From NCBI GenBank assembly GCA_964035575.1, contig OZ037841.1:1240001-1304000 (forward strand): DNA of 64,000 nt, in the 5' to 3' direction. Positions 10,961-21,546 of the stretch are shown here, in pieces; position 1 is the stretch's first letter, and every line of letters begins with the position of its first letter. Source of the DNA: Rhynchopus sp. YZ270_cl-10. Taxonomy: Eukaryota; Euglenozoa; Diplonemea; Diplonemida; Diplonemidae. The position numbers and the translations under genes were made by a program. Under the pieces are notes generated by a model. That model did no database searches. It was not told the DNA's origin and saw only the letters and a list, made by a program, of their open reading frames with translations.

Positions 10961-11582
10961 TTTTTTCTCGTTTTCTTTTGAAATCAACAAAATCCGATCC
11001 CTATTTTTACAGAATCAGTATCATTTTCGTTGTTTATTTTTGCTCAGATTTTCTTTCAAATTGTTTTTTCCCCCGAAATTTTGTAAACAACTTCCGGCGG
11101 GCCACGTTTAGAACAGTGATTCTTAGGCTCGTCTTTACCGACTTTTTCATTTTTTATCCCCCCCCCCTTCTTGCTTTGCATCGTGTTGAGTTCGCTCATC
11201 TAGTGATGTATCTGCATTGGCAAACCATTTTTGTTCTTTGCTAGCCTTTGATTTTGTCTAAAACCAAAACAAAGAAAGGGTGCATGTGTTGACCCTCTCA
11301 AATACTTTCAATTCTGTGAACTGAAAGTATAATGAATCTAATTTTGATCGTGTGGTGTCTTGACACTTTCTTTTCGCGGATGGTATCATACAAACTCTCT
11401 TTGTTTTTTTTTTACAAACGACGCCCCAGGTTTGTGTTTATATTCCTCTGGTGTCGGCTGCGGGGTTGCGCTTATCCTGTTGAGGGTCGGCATTACAAAG
11501 ATTTTCCTGCTAGCATTGGTTCTGTTGCCTTCCTTACCTCTACCCTCTTACCCACAAGGAGCCTCGCCCATATTGTCTTTTC

Positions 11583-11640
11583 AAGGTGACTGGGAAGTGC
11601 GAGAGGTTTAGGTTCATCTCATAAACTTTTTTTCTTCTTC
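11583..11640 (+). repeat. family A hairpin-pyrimidine element
   Basis: AAGGTGACTGGGAAGTGCGA, then GAGGTTTAGGTTCATCTCAT and AAAC plus a T/C tract. The stem is partly decayed but the box and tail are kept. Confidence 0.7.
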
Positions 11641-12121
11641 GAAGGTGGACCGCCGGATGAGTGCTTTGTGTACCGGCCCCCCCCCACTACCGGTAACCAA
11701 TAGGGTTCCTTTTTACACCTTTTGTTGTTTTATCCGGATGACAGGCATCGTGGGTATGGTGGTTATCAACAACTGCCATTTATTCTCCACATGGTGCGTC
11801 CAGTTGTCCGGTGAGACATTTTGTGCGTTTTTCAACCTCTTTCTTTTTCTCTTCGTCGATTTGTTTCCCTGATTTTTCTTTTTTTATCTCCACCCCCACA
11901 AGCCTCACACCAATACCTCAAACGAACAAAAGCAGATTATCAAACAATAGAGGGGGGAAACTGTCTTTTTTTTTTTTTTTTCTCTCTCCAAATTTGTTGC
12001 CGTTTTGGACCATCACCCTTTTCACTTTTCACCTGGAGTGACTTTAAGGCATCCTTTTTTTCTTCTTTTCCTCTGGGGGCGGTATCCCCCATTCCATTGT
12101 AAATATTCTGCACAGTTTTAT

Positions 12122-12176
12122 AGTGACTAAGCACGAGAGGCTTAGGTTCATCTTATAAACTTTTCTTTCATTTCCC
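12122..12176 (+). repeat. family A element, reference copy
   Basis: CTAAGC (12127-12132), A, C, GAGA (12135-12138), G, GCTTAG (12140-12145): a 7-bp stem with one bulged A, capped by a GNRA tetraloop. Then GTTCATCTTATAAACTTTTC and pyrimidines. It ends about 100 bases before the ankyrin gene start. An almost identical copy sits 80-130 bases before the PDZ gene. Confidence 0.85.
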
Positions 12177-12279
12177 CCTCCATCCACAACCAATTTCAAA
12201 ACACACACTAAACCCCTTATTTTTCCAGGCAGCATTTTTGTGGGGTTTATCCCCCTTTCCCTCTCTATTCAAACACAAA

Positions 12280-13224
12280 ATGGAGGTCCACCTGACATAT
12301 GAAGGAAACACCTGGCCTACGGAGGTCGGCATCGACGACGATGCGTCCGCTTTATTTAGTAGCGCTGCTTCTGTCAGCGGAATTGACCCTGGATTGTTAC
12401 AGCTGCAGCTGCCTAATACGGAGTGCATTGCGAAGGATGCGTCGCTGCACTCCTTGGATCTATGCAGTGGTGATGTGTTGAACGTCATTGGGGTGGAGAC
12501 GATTGAAACGTGCTTGCGGATTCTTTCTGATGCATATGGCGTGGTAGGTGGGGCTGTTTTGCACGCATTTCGTGCTGTCGTCGCTGAAGGGGAAATTGGG
12601 ACACAAAAGTTTGTGCTTTTAGCGCGGTGCTTGGCTGAGACAGATGGATCGCCGTTGTGCGAGGCAGCAAGGCTATGCAAGCCGGACGTAGCAGAGCGGC
12701 TTCTCTCCCTTCAAATCGGAGGCCTCCAGCAGCCCGACTGCGAAGGCATGCTGCCCCTCTGTGTCGCTGCAGTAAAAGGCCACCACGCATTGTGCGGGTT
12801 GCTCCTCTCCTACGGTGCGGAGGTTGATGCAGTGGACGGGTACGGATGCACCCCGCTGCTGCATGTGTGCTATGCTCTGTACGATGGACGCAGCACAGCA
12901 GATTTCTGCAGACAGCTCAGCGGGTCGAGCTGTGAGGACACTCAGAATGGGAACGGCTATGGGCAGATTGTGCTTGAGCATTACGTAGGGCAGTATGTGG
13001 GGGGTGGTGCTGGTGGTGGTGGTGGTGATTCGCCCCGTGGCAGTAGTGGTGCATGGAGTGTGGAGAGCGGGGTGGATCAGCTCGTGCGAAGTGCCTGTGC
13101 TGTCGCATCACTGCTCCTGCAGCACGGAGCAGACCCCCTCAAAAGAAACAGAAATGGATGCACGCCAATGTCATATGCAGTGGACGCCGGGTGTCCAGAG
13201 CTGCTTCAGTTGTTGGAAAAATAG
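12280..13224 (+). CDS. ubiquitin-like / ankyrin-repeat protein
   Basis: A soluble 314-residue protein, probably a scaffold; no enzyme motif is seen. Residues 1-75 form a ubiquitin-like beta-grasp-type N-domain (MEVHLTYEGNTWPTEV start, then an alternating strand pattern ending SGDVLNVIG), comparable in layout to the N-domains of the genes at 37869 and 44581. Ankyrin repeats follow: SPLCEAARLCKPDVAERLL, GMLPLCVAAVKGHHALCGLL, GYGCTPLLHVCYAL and, after a Gly-rich insert at about 240-260, HGADPLKRNRNGCTPMSYA. The start at 12280 is preferred because it is the first ATG and begins the N-domain; a GTG 14 codons upstream is unlikely in a eukaryote. A pyrimidine tract ending CCAG lies at about 12220-12230, a plausible splice acceptor. 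Confidence 0.82.
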   Translation: MEVHLTYEGNTWPTEVGIDDDASALFSSAASVSGIDPGLLQLQLPNTECIAKDASLHSLDLCSGDVLNVIGVETIETCLRILSDAYGVVGGAVLHAFRAVVAEGEIGTQKFVLLARCLAETDGSPLCEAARLCKPDVAERLLSLQIGGLQQPDCEGMLPLCVAAVKGHHALCGLLLSYGAEVDAVDGYGCTPLLHVCYALYDGRSTADFCRQLSGSSCEDTQNGNGYGQIVLEHYVGQYVGGGAGGGGGDSPRGSSGAWSVESGVDQLVRSACAVASLLLQHGADPLKRNRNGCTPMSYAVDAGCPELLQLLEK

Positions 13225-13833
13225 AGTTTTTTTGGGGGGTGAGGTTTTTTTCTTGCCTTTTTTTCACTTGGCCGAGTGAAAGACCCCCTTTTCAAATTTA
13301 TGTGTAATCTTGATAACGATTCAAGGCGACTTAAGTTCATCTTAAATATTCTTTTGAGGAAGACTGAAAACTGACGACTGTCGGTGTGTGCCTGAGTTGG
13401 GACACAGGAGGGTGTTTTGCACTTCCAACGTTTTCTTTTTTAAAAACAAGACCTGCCTACCGTCCTTGCCTTGCTTCCGCGAGCTTCGTTGTTATTCAAA
13501 CAAAACGGGGATAGTCAATCCTTTGAAATCAGCCAACTCAACGCGGGTAATTTATTTTGTTCCTTCTTCTTCTTCTTTTGTTCCAGACATTCGTTTTTTC
13601 GACCTTTTTCTTCTTTTCCCTCGATGGAGATCCGATGCCTGCGTCCACGGCGTTTGCACTTCAACTACCATTTTTTTCATAAACTATTTTTCTTAACCTA
13701 CGATGCCGCCATGGCCTGAGCAGCATAAATGATTTTGCAACCGCACGACTGGCAGCGGTGTTTTTGTTGCAGTATCGGTGTCCGGTATGGCGTTTGCACT
13801 TTCAGCTTCTCTTTGTTAACGATAGTGGTAATG

Positions 13834-13875
13834 ATGTGTGCACGAGAGGCACATGCATCATACAAGTTTTATTGT
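13834..13875 (+). repeat. family C hairpin-pyrimidine element
   Basis: TGTGC, A, C-GAGA-G, GCACA, then TGCATCATACAAGTTTT. The loop is that of family A but the stem is TGTGC/GCACA. Confidence 0.75.
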
Positions 13876-13877
13876 GA

Positions 13878-13945
13878 TTTCATCCGGATGGCTGGCATCG
13901 TACGTGGGTCAGTCGGAGGTGCCTGCATTAATAACTTCACTGAAT
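13878..13945 (+). repeat. family D repeat
   Basis: ATCCGGATGGCTGGCATCGT, then GGGTCAGTCGGAGGTGCCTG and CATTAATAACTTCACTG; lies directly after a family C copy. Confidence 0.6.
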
Positions 13946-15156
13946 TTGTTCTTATTAAGAAGGGGATGTAGGTGATGGGGGATGTAGGCCACTCACACTA
14001 CCCTCGTCTTAAACCAAACCGTTATTTGGTATCACAGTGCTTTGCACTTCTTGTTGCACTTATTACTATAAAAAATTCTCTCCCTCCCATCCCCCTAAGA
14101 CTCCCCCCCTTTGTTTGTATTGCTGCAGCCGCAGGTTTAGAATGCTATTGTTTTGTCTTTTTGCAAACCTCGTGGTGGCGCAAACAACTTAGGGTTAAAA
14201 TCCTCTAAAAAGTTGGCTTTATTTTTCCTTTATTTTCTCTTTTTTTTTTTGAAGTTTTTTTTCCCACTAAGGTGAATCTACCCCCACTAAGCACAGTTGG
14301 GCTTAAGTTCATCACCCAAACCCCCCTTTTTTTCCCCCCTGTGTGCTGCTTGCAAGTTTCCTGTAAACAACTCTGGTGCAGCACCTGGGTTCGACAACCC
14401 ACAGAGCGTGCCTGCGTCAGAGGCGTATTCAAGAGCGTCCTGTCAAGAGCGGGGTTTGTATTTCAGGGGGAATCTGGCCTCTCGGCATTCCCACGCAAGG
14501 CCCAATTTACAACGTCGCGATAACTTTGTTCAAGGAGCTGTATTGCATTTGAAATATATGCTCATTGGCGGAGTGCCTATTTCCCCATCTTTCCAACTTT
14601 TTCATCTGTGTTTTTTTTTTGTTTTGTTTTGTTTTTGGTCGTTTCACTAAATTGTTTCTCAACTTTTACAAAAAAGAGAAAAAATGCAACTTTCTGTTCT
14701 TTGACCGCCTGATTTTTTCTATCGGAGTTTAGTGGAGTTTGGCGGAGTTTAAATACACTGAACTCCACCAAATTGCAGGAAAAATCAGGTGGTTTGATTA
14801 GAAAGTTTTAGAAAACTAATTTTTTTTTTTTTGCAAAACCAACAAACGAGTTTTGGAACGCACCCCCTTTATAACATATAAGTAACCCAAATGGAAAATG
14901 GTGTTTGCCTTTCTCCTGTGGGGTGAGACACAGTGTCTTCATTTTTTTTTTCGTGCCCTCTGGGGTTCTGCCTGCACCATCCGGTGCCCGATAAGGCGTT
15001 TGCGCTCTTTTCAACGTCTTTCTTTTTATTTCTTGCTTTTGTACGATAACGATGATAAGAAGTGATCAAAAGTGTCTGCGAGAGGCTTAGTTTCAGGGGC
15101 TTTTCTCTTACTCTAAACCATATGGCTTGCAAAGCAAAACAGCAAAACCTGGCCGT

Positions 15157-15239
15157 ATTGTGATATGCTAATTGCCCATCATAATGCACATCGCAATACA
15201 GCATTGCAATGTGTATTATGATAGGCAATTTATCACAAT
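15157..15239. repeat. imperfect 83-base palindrome
   Basis: The left arm (ATTGTGATATGCTAATTGCC, ATCATAATGCACATCGCAAT) is nearly the reverse complement of the right arm (ATTGCAATGTGTATTATGAT, AGGCAATTTATCACAAT) around a 5-base centre ACAGC. It could be a hairpin RNA locus or a very short MITE. Confidence 0.6.
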
Positions 15240-15544
15240 TCATCCACTAGCAAAACCCCCTCCCATCCTCTCCATATGGCCTTACCGTCATATCGAACAA
15301 TCACCTCTCTTATCCTGAAGTCGGATTCTATGTTTTTTTTGTCAAAAAATAAAATAAAAAAAATACACGCGATTCTCCAAAATGCATTCCCTTTTTCCGC
15401 CCAGAACGGAAGCAAAATGCACAGAAACCAATGCATTTCGGAGAACCTGTTTTTTTTTCTTCTTCTCTTTCTCTCTCTCTTTTTGGGAACATTTTTTGAT
15501 CCCTATATGTTTATTGAATGCATATGTTGAAATATTCTTTCTCT

Positions 15545-15612
15545 TTTTATTGATAACCCCGCGGAGTGTCAGTACCTGCGTCCCAGAGGCGTTTGCACTG
15601 CCAACTTCAACC
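15545..15612 (+). repeat. family B repeat
   Basis: GATAACCCCGCGGAGTGTCA, then GTACCTGCGTCCCAGAGGCG and TTTGCACTGCCAACTTC; the first half of the hairpin is lost. Confidence 0.7.
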
Positions 15613-15663
15613 CTTTTATGCACCACAAAACAACCCAGGGTATTAACTTCGTTTTTTTTTTTT

Positions 15664-15748
15664 TCAGACTGGGCTAAATGAAACGTTTTTGCCCGAGGGG
15701 AAAAAAACGGCATAATTTTCCCCCAATTTTTTCCCGAGCCCAGTCTAA
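15664..15748. mobile_element. 85-bp hairpin element
   Basis: Ends AGACTGGGCT and AGCCCAGTCT are reverse complements; the arms continue imperfectly through a T- and A-rich middle. A minimal MITE or a structured RNA signal. Confidence 0.45.
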
Positions 15749-16060
15749 AAGGCTATGCTTAGGCGAAGCTATTACACTGAAACAACCTTTAACATCCCCA
15801 CCCGCATATCAAAGGCACATGTCTTTCTTCTACCCATCCAGGGGAGAGGTGTTCTTTTCGCCTTTAGATAAAAATGCTGACAACGAAAAAAAAAAAATTG
15901 CATTCTCCCTCTCCCTCCCTCTCCCTCCATCGTTTTTCTTCCCTCCCTTCCACAACCTCACACCCTCCTCCCTCCCCACCTCCCACAAACCACAAAAACA
16001 GGGAGTGCCTTAGGGGGGGAACCCGAGGGGAACTCCCCTCCCCCCCCTTCTTTCCCCAAA

Positions 16061-18736
16061 ATGTATTATCTACCCACCCTCTTAGGCGCACTGCTGTGTG
16101 CTCTGTTGTGGGTCCCTTTGGAGGCATTTGATCCAATACAGTATCGAGAGGAAGCGCCTGAGACGATGCTCAATACGCATATTGTGATCATCGCGGTGCC
16201 TTTGGCGGTGACGGCGTTGGCGGTGGTGGTGGCGGGGGTTGCAGGGTTGACTAGAACAATTCCACTGAATGTTGTTTTGTTTTTGGGGGTGTGGGTTGGG
16301 TTGATTACGGTAGGCACCGTGTCGTGGGTGGTGACGTATCGGGCGTCTCGAGGATCGATCTTAGAGATTGCAGAGGCAGGCATCGTTGACTCTGCGGAAA
16401 CGGTAATCGCCAGCATCCACGGTGATCTCGGTGTCGGTCTTGGCATTCTTACTCTCATGCAAAACGCTGCAGCCGACCCGGACCATGCGATTGCAAGGAG
16501 CTGGCCGTATCCACACCTTTTTTTAACCAAATTATTTACAACGGTGGGGAGAGGAAGCACTTCGCTTGCGCTAATCTATTTTGGAAGTGAAAATGGGCGG
16601 TTCAACGGAGTACAGCGGTGGGAGGGTGACGTCTACCATATGCTGCAGACGGCGCTGCAGAACGATTCTTTGGCAGGGTGGATTGAGTGTGCGGCTGTTG
16701 ATGAGGTGGGAAATTGCGCGCAGAGCGACTGTTCTTCCACTTCACGCGCTCAGCTCTGCGGGAAAACATGCTCACGACTACGCAGCTCTCAGGAGAACTG
16801 CCGTGGGCGCAAGGTTATCATCTTCAACGCCACCCACCTCGACTCTCACAGCGAGCAACACGCCCTCCGAGAGCCACCCCCAGCGTACGCAGGCACCATC
16901 GCAATACCCTACGACCACAGATCACGCCCATGGTACATCCACGAGGTCACCCCGCAGTGGTCGAGACCGTACGTCTTTGCAGAAAGCGGTCCCGGCATCA
17001 CAGTGTCAGCAGCGGTGATGCGAGACGGACGGAGTGGGGTAGTGGCGGCGGACTTCCTCCTGACGTCGTTGTCCACAAGGTTGCAGGCGTTGCAGCCGAC
17101 GCAGAATGGGTTTGCAGTGTTGGTGACCGCAGATTTGGATCTAGTAGGATCGTCGTTCGGGAAGGCCCAGCTCATTCTTGATACGGGGATAGATTCAGAG
17201 GACCATGATGCGTCTATTCGTATTCCAAAATTCCGGTCAGAGTCAAAAATTGTGAACGTAGTGAACGATATCCTAGAAAAGTGGGGTCGTTTGGAGGACG
17301 CAATGCACGCCCCCGCGATCTATCACCGCCGTGGAAGCATGACCGTATCGTATCCTGTTCGTCTCTCGGGGATGACGCTTCTGCTCGCGATATCGGTGCC
17401 CCTAACGGACGTCATGGGGTCGGCAAATCATGCGTCTGTTGTTTCGTTGGCGTTGACCGTTGTTATTTCGGTAGGGTTGGCGCTGATTGCAAATATTGGG
17501 CTGAAAGTTGCGTTGCTTCCGTTGGATCGGTTGAAAGAGGAGATGGCGCATGTCGCCGTGATGCATCTGGACCGGAAGCACGCAAAGCGTTCCCATCTCT
17601 CAGAAATCCGCTCGATGCAGGAAAGCTTCTCCCTCATGGTCGTCAACCTTTGCGAATACCGGCACTACCTCCCGCAGTCTATTCTGCATGAAAGCAGTAA
17701 TTTGGAGCAGGAACAGGAGCAGGAGGAAGAGCAGAACTCTGGGGATGCAGCCTCTGTCGGCACATGCTCCGTAGCGTCAAACAGCGCATCGTCCGAAGGA
17801 GGTGGGGTAGCTCCTCCACTTGGACTGAATTGTATTAGGGGTGGACTGAAGTACCGCGATGTGACGGTGCTGTTAACAAACATCCCTGGGTTTGTCTCTT
17901 GGGCAAAAGACTCGCCTATTCATGATATCATGCAGCACCACACACTGTACCTCGAAAAGATCATCGACGTCGTACAGCCATGCCGTGGCATAGTCGACGA
18001 ATTTATAGGAGACCACATCCACGTCTCCTTCAACACCGTCGTCCTCTGCAGCCAACACCACCAACGAGCCGCCGAATGCATGGTCATCATTTCGAACATA
18101 AAATGGCAACCACATAAACAGGGGAAGAGGATTGCTCCTAATATTGCGGCAGCTTCGGGAAAGGCGTTGTGTGGCAATATGGGGTGCAATTTGATGAAGA
18201 AATATACGATTTTGGGGGGGTGTGCATCTTTGGTGTGGACGTTGGAGAGGTGGGGTGCTGCGTGGAACATACCGGGGTTGATTGATGGGAGTGTTGCGAG
18301 CGATGCGCAGTATGCCTTTATTCTACGCAAGGTTGTGAAGGTGGTGGAGCGCGATTCAGAGGAGATGACGATCTTTGAGGTAATGCGGCGCCGCTCCGGC
18401 CAAGCAGAAGAATGGATGTACATGCTCGCCGAAGCAGAAAAGGAAAACGAATACCTTGCCTACAACCAAAGCTTCGAAGCACTCTACCAAGGCGACTTTG
18501 ACAGCGCCCTCGCGCTCCTCACCCAAGCAGAGCTCCTGCCCCAATACCGACGCATGTACGCCTGGGTCCGCGAATGCTCCAAACGCGGTGCCCCACCCGC
18601 CCTCCTCCCAGTCAACTACACCCCAATGCTAGGTGGTACAGAAACCACCCCAGAAATGCGTGGTGACTGTGTAGTGGAGGCTCTCTCGCAAAGTGTTCCT
18701 TCGCAAGGGCAAAGAGAGGCGCAAAGGGAGGTTTAA
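16061..18736 (+). CDS. cache-type receptor with degenerate nucleotide cyclase domain
   Basis: An 891-residue membrane protein. Order: a hydrophobic N-terminus (4-24), two membrane spans (about 45-70 and 74-97), a long extracellular cache-like sensor (about 105-445, with RPWYIHEVTPQWSRPYV, typical of dCache folds), a further span (about 460-487) and a HAMP-like linker. A class III cyclase-like domain follows (about 597-755), then a helical tail. In the cyclase domain the usual first metal aspartate (F-x-D-I-x-G-F) is N607 in LLTNIPGF, the second is kept as D651 in FIGDHIHVSF, and the usual VNxAxRLE block reads CASLVWTLE. The catalytic set is therefore incomplete: the domain is probably a pseudo-cyclase or a partner of another subunit. 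Two-span start plus cache is unlike the single-span trypanosome receptor cyclases. Start chosen as the first ATG after a C/T-rich leader. Confidence 0.78.
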   Translation: MYYLPTLLGALLCALLWVPLEAFDPIQYREEAPETMLNTHIVIIAVPLAVTALAVVVAGVAGLTRTIPLNVVLFLGVWVGLITVGTVSWVVTYRASRGSILEIAEAGIVDSAETVIASIHGDLGVGLGILTLMQNAAADPDHAIARSWPYPHLFLTKLFTTVGRGSTSLALIYFGSENGRFNGVQRWEGDVYHMLQTALQNDSLAGWIECAAVDEVGNCAQSDCSSTSRAQLCGKTCSRLRSSQENCRGRKVIIFNATHLDSHSEQHALREPPPAYAGTIAIPYDHRSRPWYIHEVTPQWSRPYVFAESGPGITVSAAVMRDGRSGVVAADFLLTSLSTRLQALQPTQNGFAVLVTADLDLVGSSFGKAQLILDTGIDSEDHDASIRIPKFRSESKIVNVVNDILEKWGRLEDAMHAPAIYHRRGSMTVSYPVRLSGMTLLLAISVPLTDVMGSANHASVVSLALTVVISVGLALIANIGLKVALLPLDRLKEEMAHVAVMHLDRKHAKRSHLSEIRSMQESFSLMVVNLCEYRHYLPQSILHESSNLEQEQEQEEEQNSGDAASVGTCSVASNSASSEGGGVAPPLGLNCIRGGLKYRDVTVLLTNIPGFVSWAKDSPIHDIMQHHTLYLEKIIDVVQPCRGIVDEFIGDHIHVSFNTVVLCSQHHQRAAECMVIISNIKWQPHKQGKRIAPNIAAASGKALCGNMGCNLMKKYTILGGCASLVWTLERWGAAWNIPGLIDGSVASDAQYAFILRKVVKVVERDSEEMTIFEVMRRRSGQAEEWMYMLAEAEKENEYLAYNQSFEALYQGDFDSALALLTQAELLPQYRRMYAWVRECSKRGAPPALLPVNYTPMLGGTETTPEMRGDCVVEALSQSVPSQGQREAQREV

Positions 18737-19413
18737 AGGAGGGTGTGATAGGAGGAAGGTGATGTGTCAAGCAAAAGGCAAAAAAAAGGTTCAGGTAAAT
18801 GGGTGCTTTAAAAGTGAAGTTGTGTGAAGGTTTTATTTGGTAATTTCCTTTTGGTTATTTATTCAACATCAGTATTCTTGTGTGCACGCGAGGCACATTC
18901 ATCTTTCAAGTATTTTTTTAGTGACTAAACACATAGTGTTGGTTGCATTGTGTGGTAGTAAGGTCAGTTTTTTTTTTGTTACGAACTGCTTCCCAGGGTT
19001 TGATAATATTCGATGTGGGTGGTGTCACTGCGGCAGGAGGAGTCTCTCCCTTCCCTGCTTGCAGTGTTTCGTTTTGAAAAAACGACTTTTTTGTTGAAGA
19101 AAAAGAAACATTCAGTGTGCCAGAATATGGTTAGGTTCATGAAATCTAATACAGGAGTGACACCGTCTTCACGGCCTGTTGAATGGCGACTCTTTTGGAA
19201 GTCTGTACACGCATAGCTACATTCATCTTTTATCTTTCACGCTTTTTGTTTGTTTCGTTTATGCTGTTTTGGGAATGCATTGTGTGTTAGCGTGGTGTGT
19301 TTTTTTTTTTTTTTTTTAGCACATTCAATTTTTAATCTTGAGATTGAACTCAAGAGGTCCGTACAAATTTGCGTGACCCTGACTGAGAAAAGTTATGAGA
19401 TATTTTAAAAATA
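18737..19413 (+). other. spacer with family C and worn A/B pieces
   Basis: T-rich, no gene. A family C copy lies at 18880; GTGACTAAACACATAGTG near 18920 and GGGTTTGATAATATTCG near 18998 are worn A and B copies. Confidence 0.4.
18880..18917 (+). repeat. family C element with GCGA loop
   Basis: TGTGC (18881-18885), A, C-GCGA-G, GCACA (18893-18897), then TTCATCTTTCAAG and T-rich tail. The tetraloop is GCGA where other copies have GAGA; both are GNRA. Confidence 0.8.
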
Positions 19414-20022
19414 CTCAGAGTGTTTTCCACGGTGGTTTTGGGTGGCATGACATGCCACCCAAGATTTTTGGGGTGGTTTTTGGGTGGCATATATGCCACC
19501 CAAGATTTTCTTCTTTTTTTTTTGAGTATTGTATGACCTGTGACCCCACCATGGAGAGCACGTGGCTCGCTGAGTTGCTCGAATTGCCTGCAGCTATCCA
19601 ACAAACATCATCACCGTCTCAGCTTCCTTCACGAGCCGTTCAGCCTCCGCCACCTTCACAAGCCAAAGTAAATAGGGCAAAAGTAGCGTACCGTGCGCCT
19701 GCGGCGCTCTTGCTGTCTTCATAAAGACAAAATCACATTGCCAAAATTGTGAATAGTGCGATTTTTTCCGCCTGCGGCGCCTACCTCCCTCCCCTCTCCT
19801 TCCTGTGATTGGCAGGGAGTCGCGCGCGCGACGACTGCTAGGGCTCGAAGAAAGCTCGGGGGCCAAATTTTGAGACCAAAAACCAAGCGGAAGCCCTGTT
19901 CGGGTAAATCATGTACAGTGTTTAGGAGGGGGCCTTCCGCGCGGGAGAATTTTTTTTTGGCCTAAAAAAAAAAATATGCCACCCAAAAAAAAAAAATGTC
20001 AGATCCTGGAAAACACCCTGAA
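19414..20022. mobile_element. non-autonomous element with GTGTTTTCC ends
   Basis: The left end CTCAGAGTGTTTTCC and the right end GGAAAACACCCTGAA are imperfect reverse complements. Inside each end lies the GGGTGGCAT / ATGCCACCC motif (twice on the left at 19440-19500, once at 19977). The interior (19540-19900) holds GC-rich text with part of the GTAGCGTACCGTGCGCCTG family and no intact gene. Confidence 0.6.
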
Positions 20023-20188
20023 TACGAAATAAAAAAGAAAAGAAAGAAAACAAAACAGACGTGTACAAGAGACATTTATCTTTTCACGTTTTCAATAGAA
20101 GGTGGGCATAAGATGGCACGCCTTATGTTGGTATATCCTGTTCATGCCTACATAACTTTTCTTGTCAATCTGTTCGACGTCCTAGTCA

Positions 20189-20388
20189 TACAGTGTGCAC
20201 GAGCCGTATTATCGGATACGATAATTATCGTATGAAGTTATTGCATTATTATCGCATACGAGAATATGCGATGATTTTTTTTACACGGGGTTTCCCCACA
20301 TAATCGTGTACGATAATATAGTGTGCAATAATTTTCGCTCAGACCCGAATACGATAATACACGATAATACGAGTCGTGTGCACAGTAT
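20189..20388. mobile_element. 200-bp MITE with CGTATTATCG ends
   Basis: ACAGTGTGCACGAGCCGTAT and its near reverse complement (ATACGAGTCGTGTGCACAGT) bound 200 bases rich in ACGATAAT repeats of both orientations. No coding frame. Confidence 0.65.
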
Positions 20389-20827
20389 GCCTAGTACGCA
20401 GCCAGATAGGTCGTGTAATCATTGCACCTTGAGGAGCAATGAGATAATGGCAGCCAAGTGTATCGCAGCATCAAAGTGACACCGATGGTTCATTTCTCTT
20501 GAGTCCTTCGGATGATTCATGAGAGGTGGATTCGTCGTAAGGCTTTTTATATTTTAAATTCTACTGGGGCTGTCCTTGGTACACCCTTCTTACGCTTTCG
20601 TTTGCTACAAACAGAAAGGCGTGTCTGTTTATTCTATCTCTTGGGGACAAAAAAAAACTCGCATAGCTGAAGATTTTTCCAAAATCCAAAAAAAAAAAAA
20701 AAAACTTCAGTTGGCCAGGGTTCTAGCTCAGAAGAAAAAAAAAAGAAACGGAAAAGGTGGCTCAAAAAAAATTTTTCTGCGCTTCGCGCGCAGGGATTAC
20801 GCAGCTCCCCCAAAAATAAAAAAAGTA
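20389..20827. other. spacer, no gene seen
   Basis: Mixed sequence with A-runs at 20690 and 20735; the stretch GAAACGGAAAAGGTGG near 20747 recurs in reverse at about 25700, suggesting both lie at edges of inserted elements. Confidence 0.35.
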
Positions 20828-20979
20828 CGTATGGTGTGGCTGAACGGGGGGGGAGCATAAAGTGCGGAAAAGTGCTGAAAAAGTGCGGAAAAAGTGCGAA
20901 TAGGTGCGGAAAAAGTGCGGAAAAAGTGCGAATCAGCCCCCAAAAAAATTTCCCCCACCTTGTAAAAGTTGAACACTGT

Positions 20980-21352
20980 GTACTGTAGGTACTGTAGGTA
21001 CTGTAGGTACTGTAGGTACTGTAGGTACTGTAGGTACTGTAGGTACTGTAGGTACTGTAGGTACTGTAGGTACTGTAGGTACTGTAGGTACTGTAGGTAC
21101 TGTAGGTACTGTAGGTACTGTAGGTACTGTAGGTACTGTAGGTACTGTAGGTACTGTAGGTACTGTAGGTACTGTAGGTACTGTAGGTACTGTAGGTACT
21201 GTAGGTACTGTAGGTACTGTAGGTACTGTAGGTACTGTAGGTACTGTAGGTACTGTAGGTACTGTAGGTACTGTAGGTACTGTAGGTACTGTAGGTACTG
21301 TAGGTACTGTAGGTACTGTAGGTACTGTAGGTACTGTAGGTACTGTAGGTAC
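20980..21352 (+). repeat. 9-mer minisatellite GTACTGTAG, about 41 copies
   Basis: Perfect head-to-tail repeats with no visible unit variation. Because 9 is a multiple of 3, open frames run through it in several registers (for example Tyr-Cys-Arg on + and Thr-Val-Pro on -); these are artefacts. Confidence 0.95.
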
Positions 21353-21474
21353 AGTTTTCGCACTTTTTCCGCACTTTTTCCGCACTTATTCGCACTTTTA
21401 CCATGTTGGCTTGCTGACTGTGTCTGTGTACCTGTGTAGGTACACAGTATTCTGTGGGTACCTACCGTACCTGT

Positions 21475-21546
21475 ACCTGTGTACCTGTGTACCTGTGTAC
21501 CTGTGTACCTGTGTACCTGTGTACCTGTGTACCTGTGTACCTGTGT
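21475..21546 (+). repeat. 8-mer minisatellite ACCTGTGT, 9 copies
   Basis: Perfect tandem 8-mers beside the 9-mer array, with scrambled GTACCTGTG text between 21430 and 21475 that looks like the array's worn edge. Confidence 0.9.

Larger units (their letters stand above)
13225..16060 (+). other. spacer with families A-D, no gene seen
   Basis: Contains worn family A copies at 13318, 14283 and 15068, family B at 13640, 14388, 14950 and 15545, family C at 13834, family D at 13878 and two hairpin elements listed separately. The last 170 bases before 16061 are C/T-rich, as expected for a 5' leader with a splice acceptor region. Confidence 0.5.

Noticed and set aside
20189-21546. CRISPR-like array
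   Set aside because: Repeats are contiguous minisatellites or terminal inverted repeats without unique spacers, and the genome is eukaryotic.
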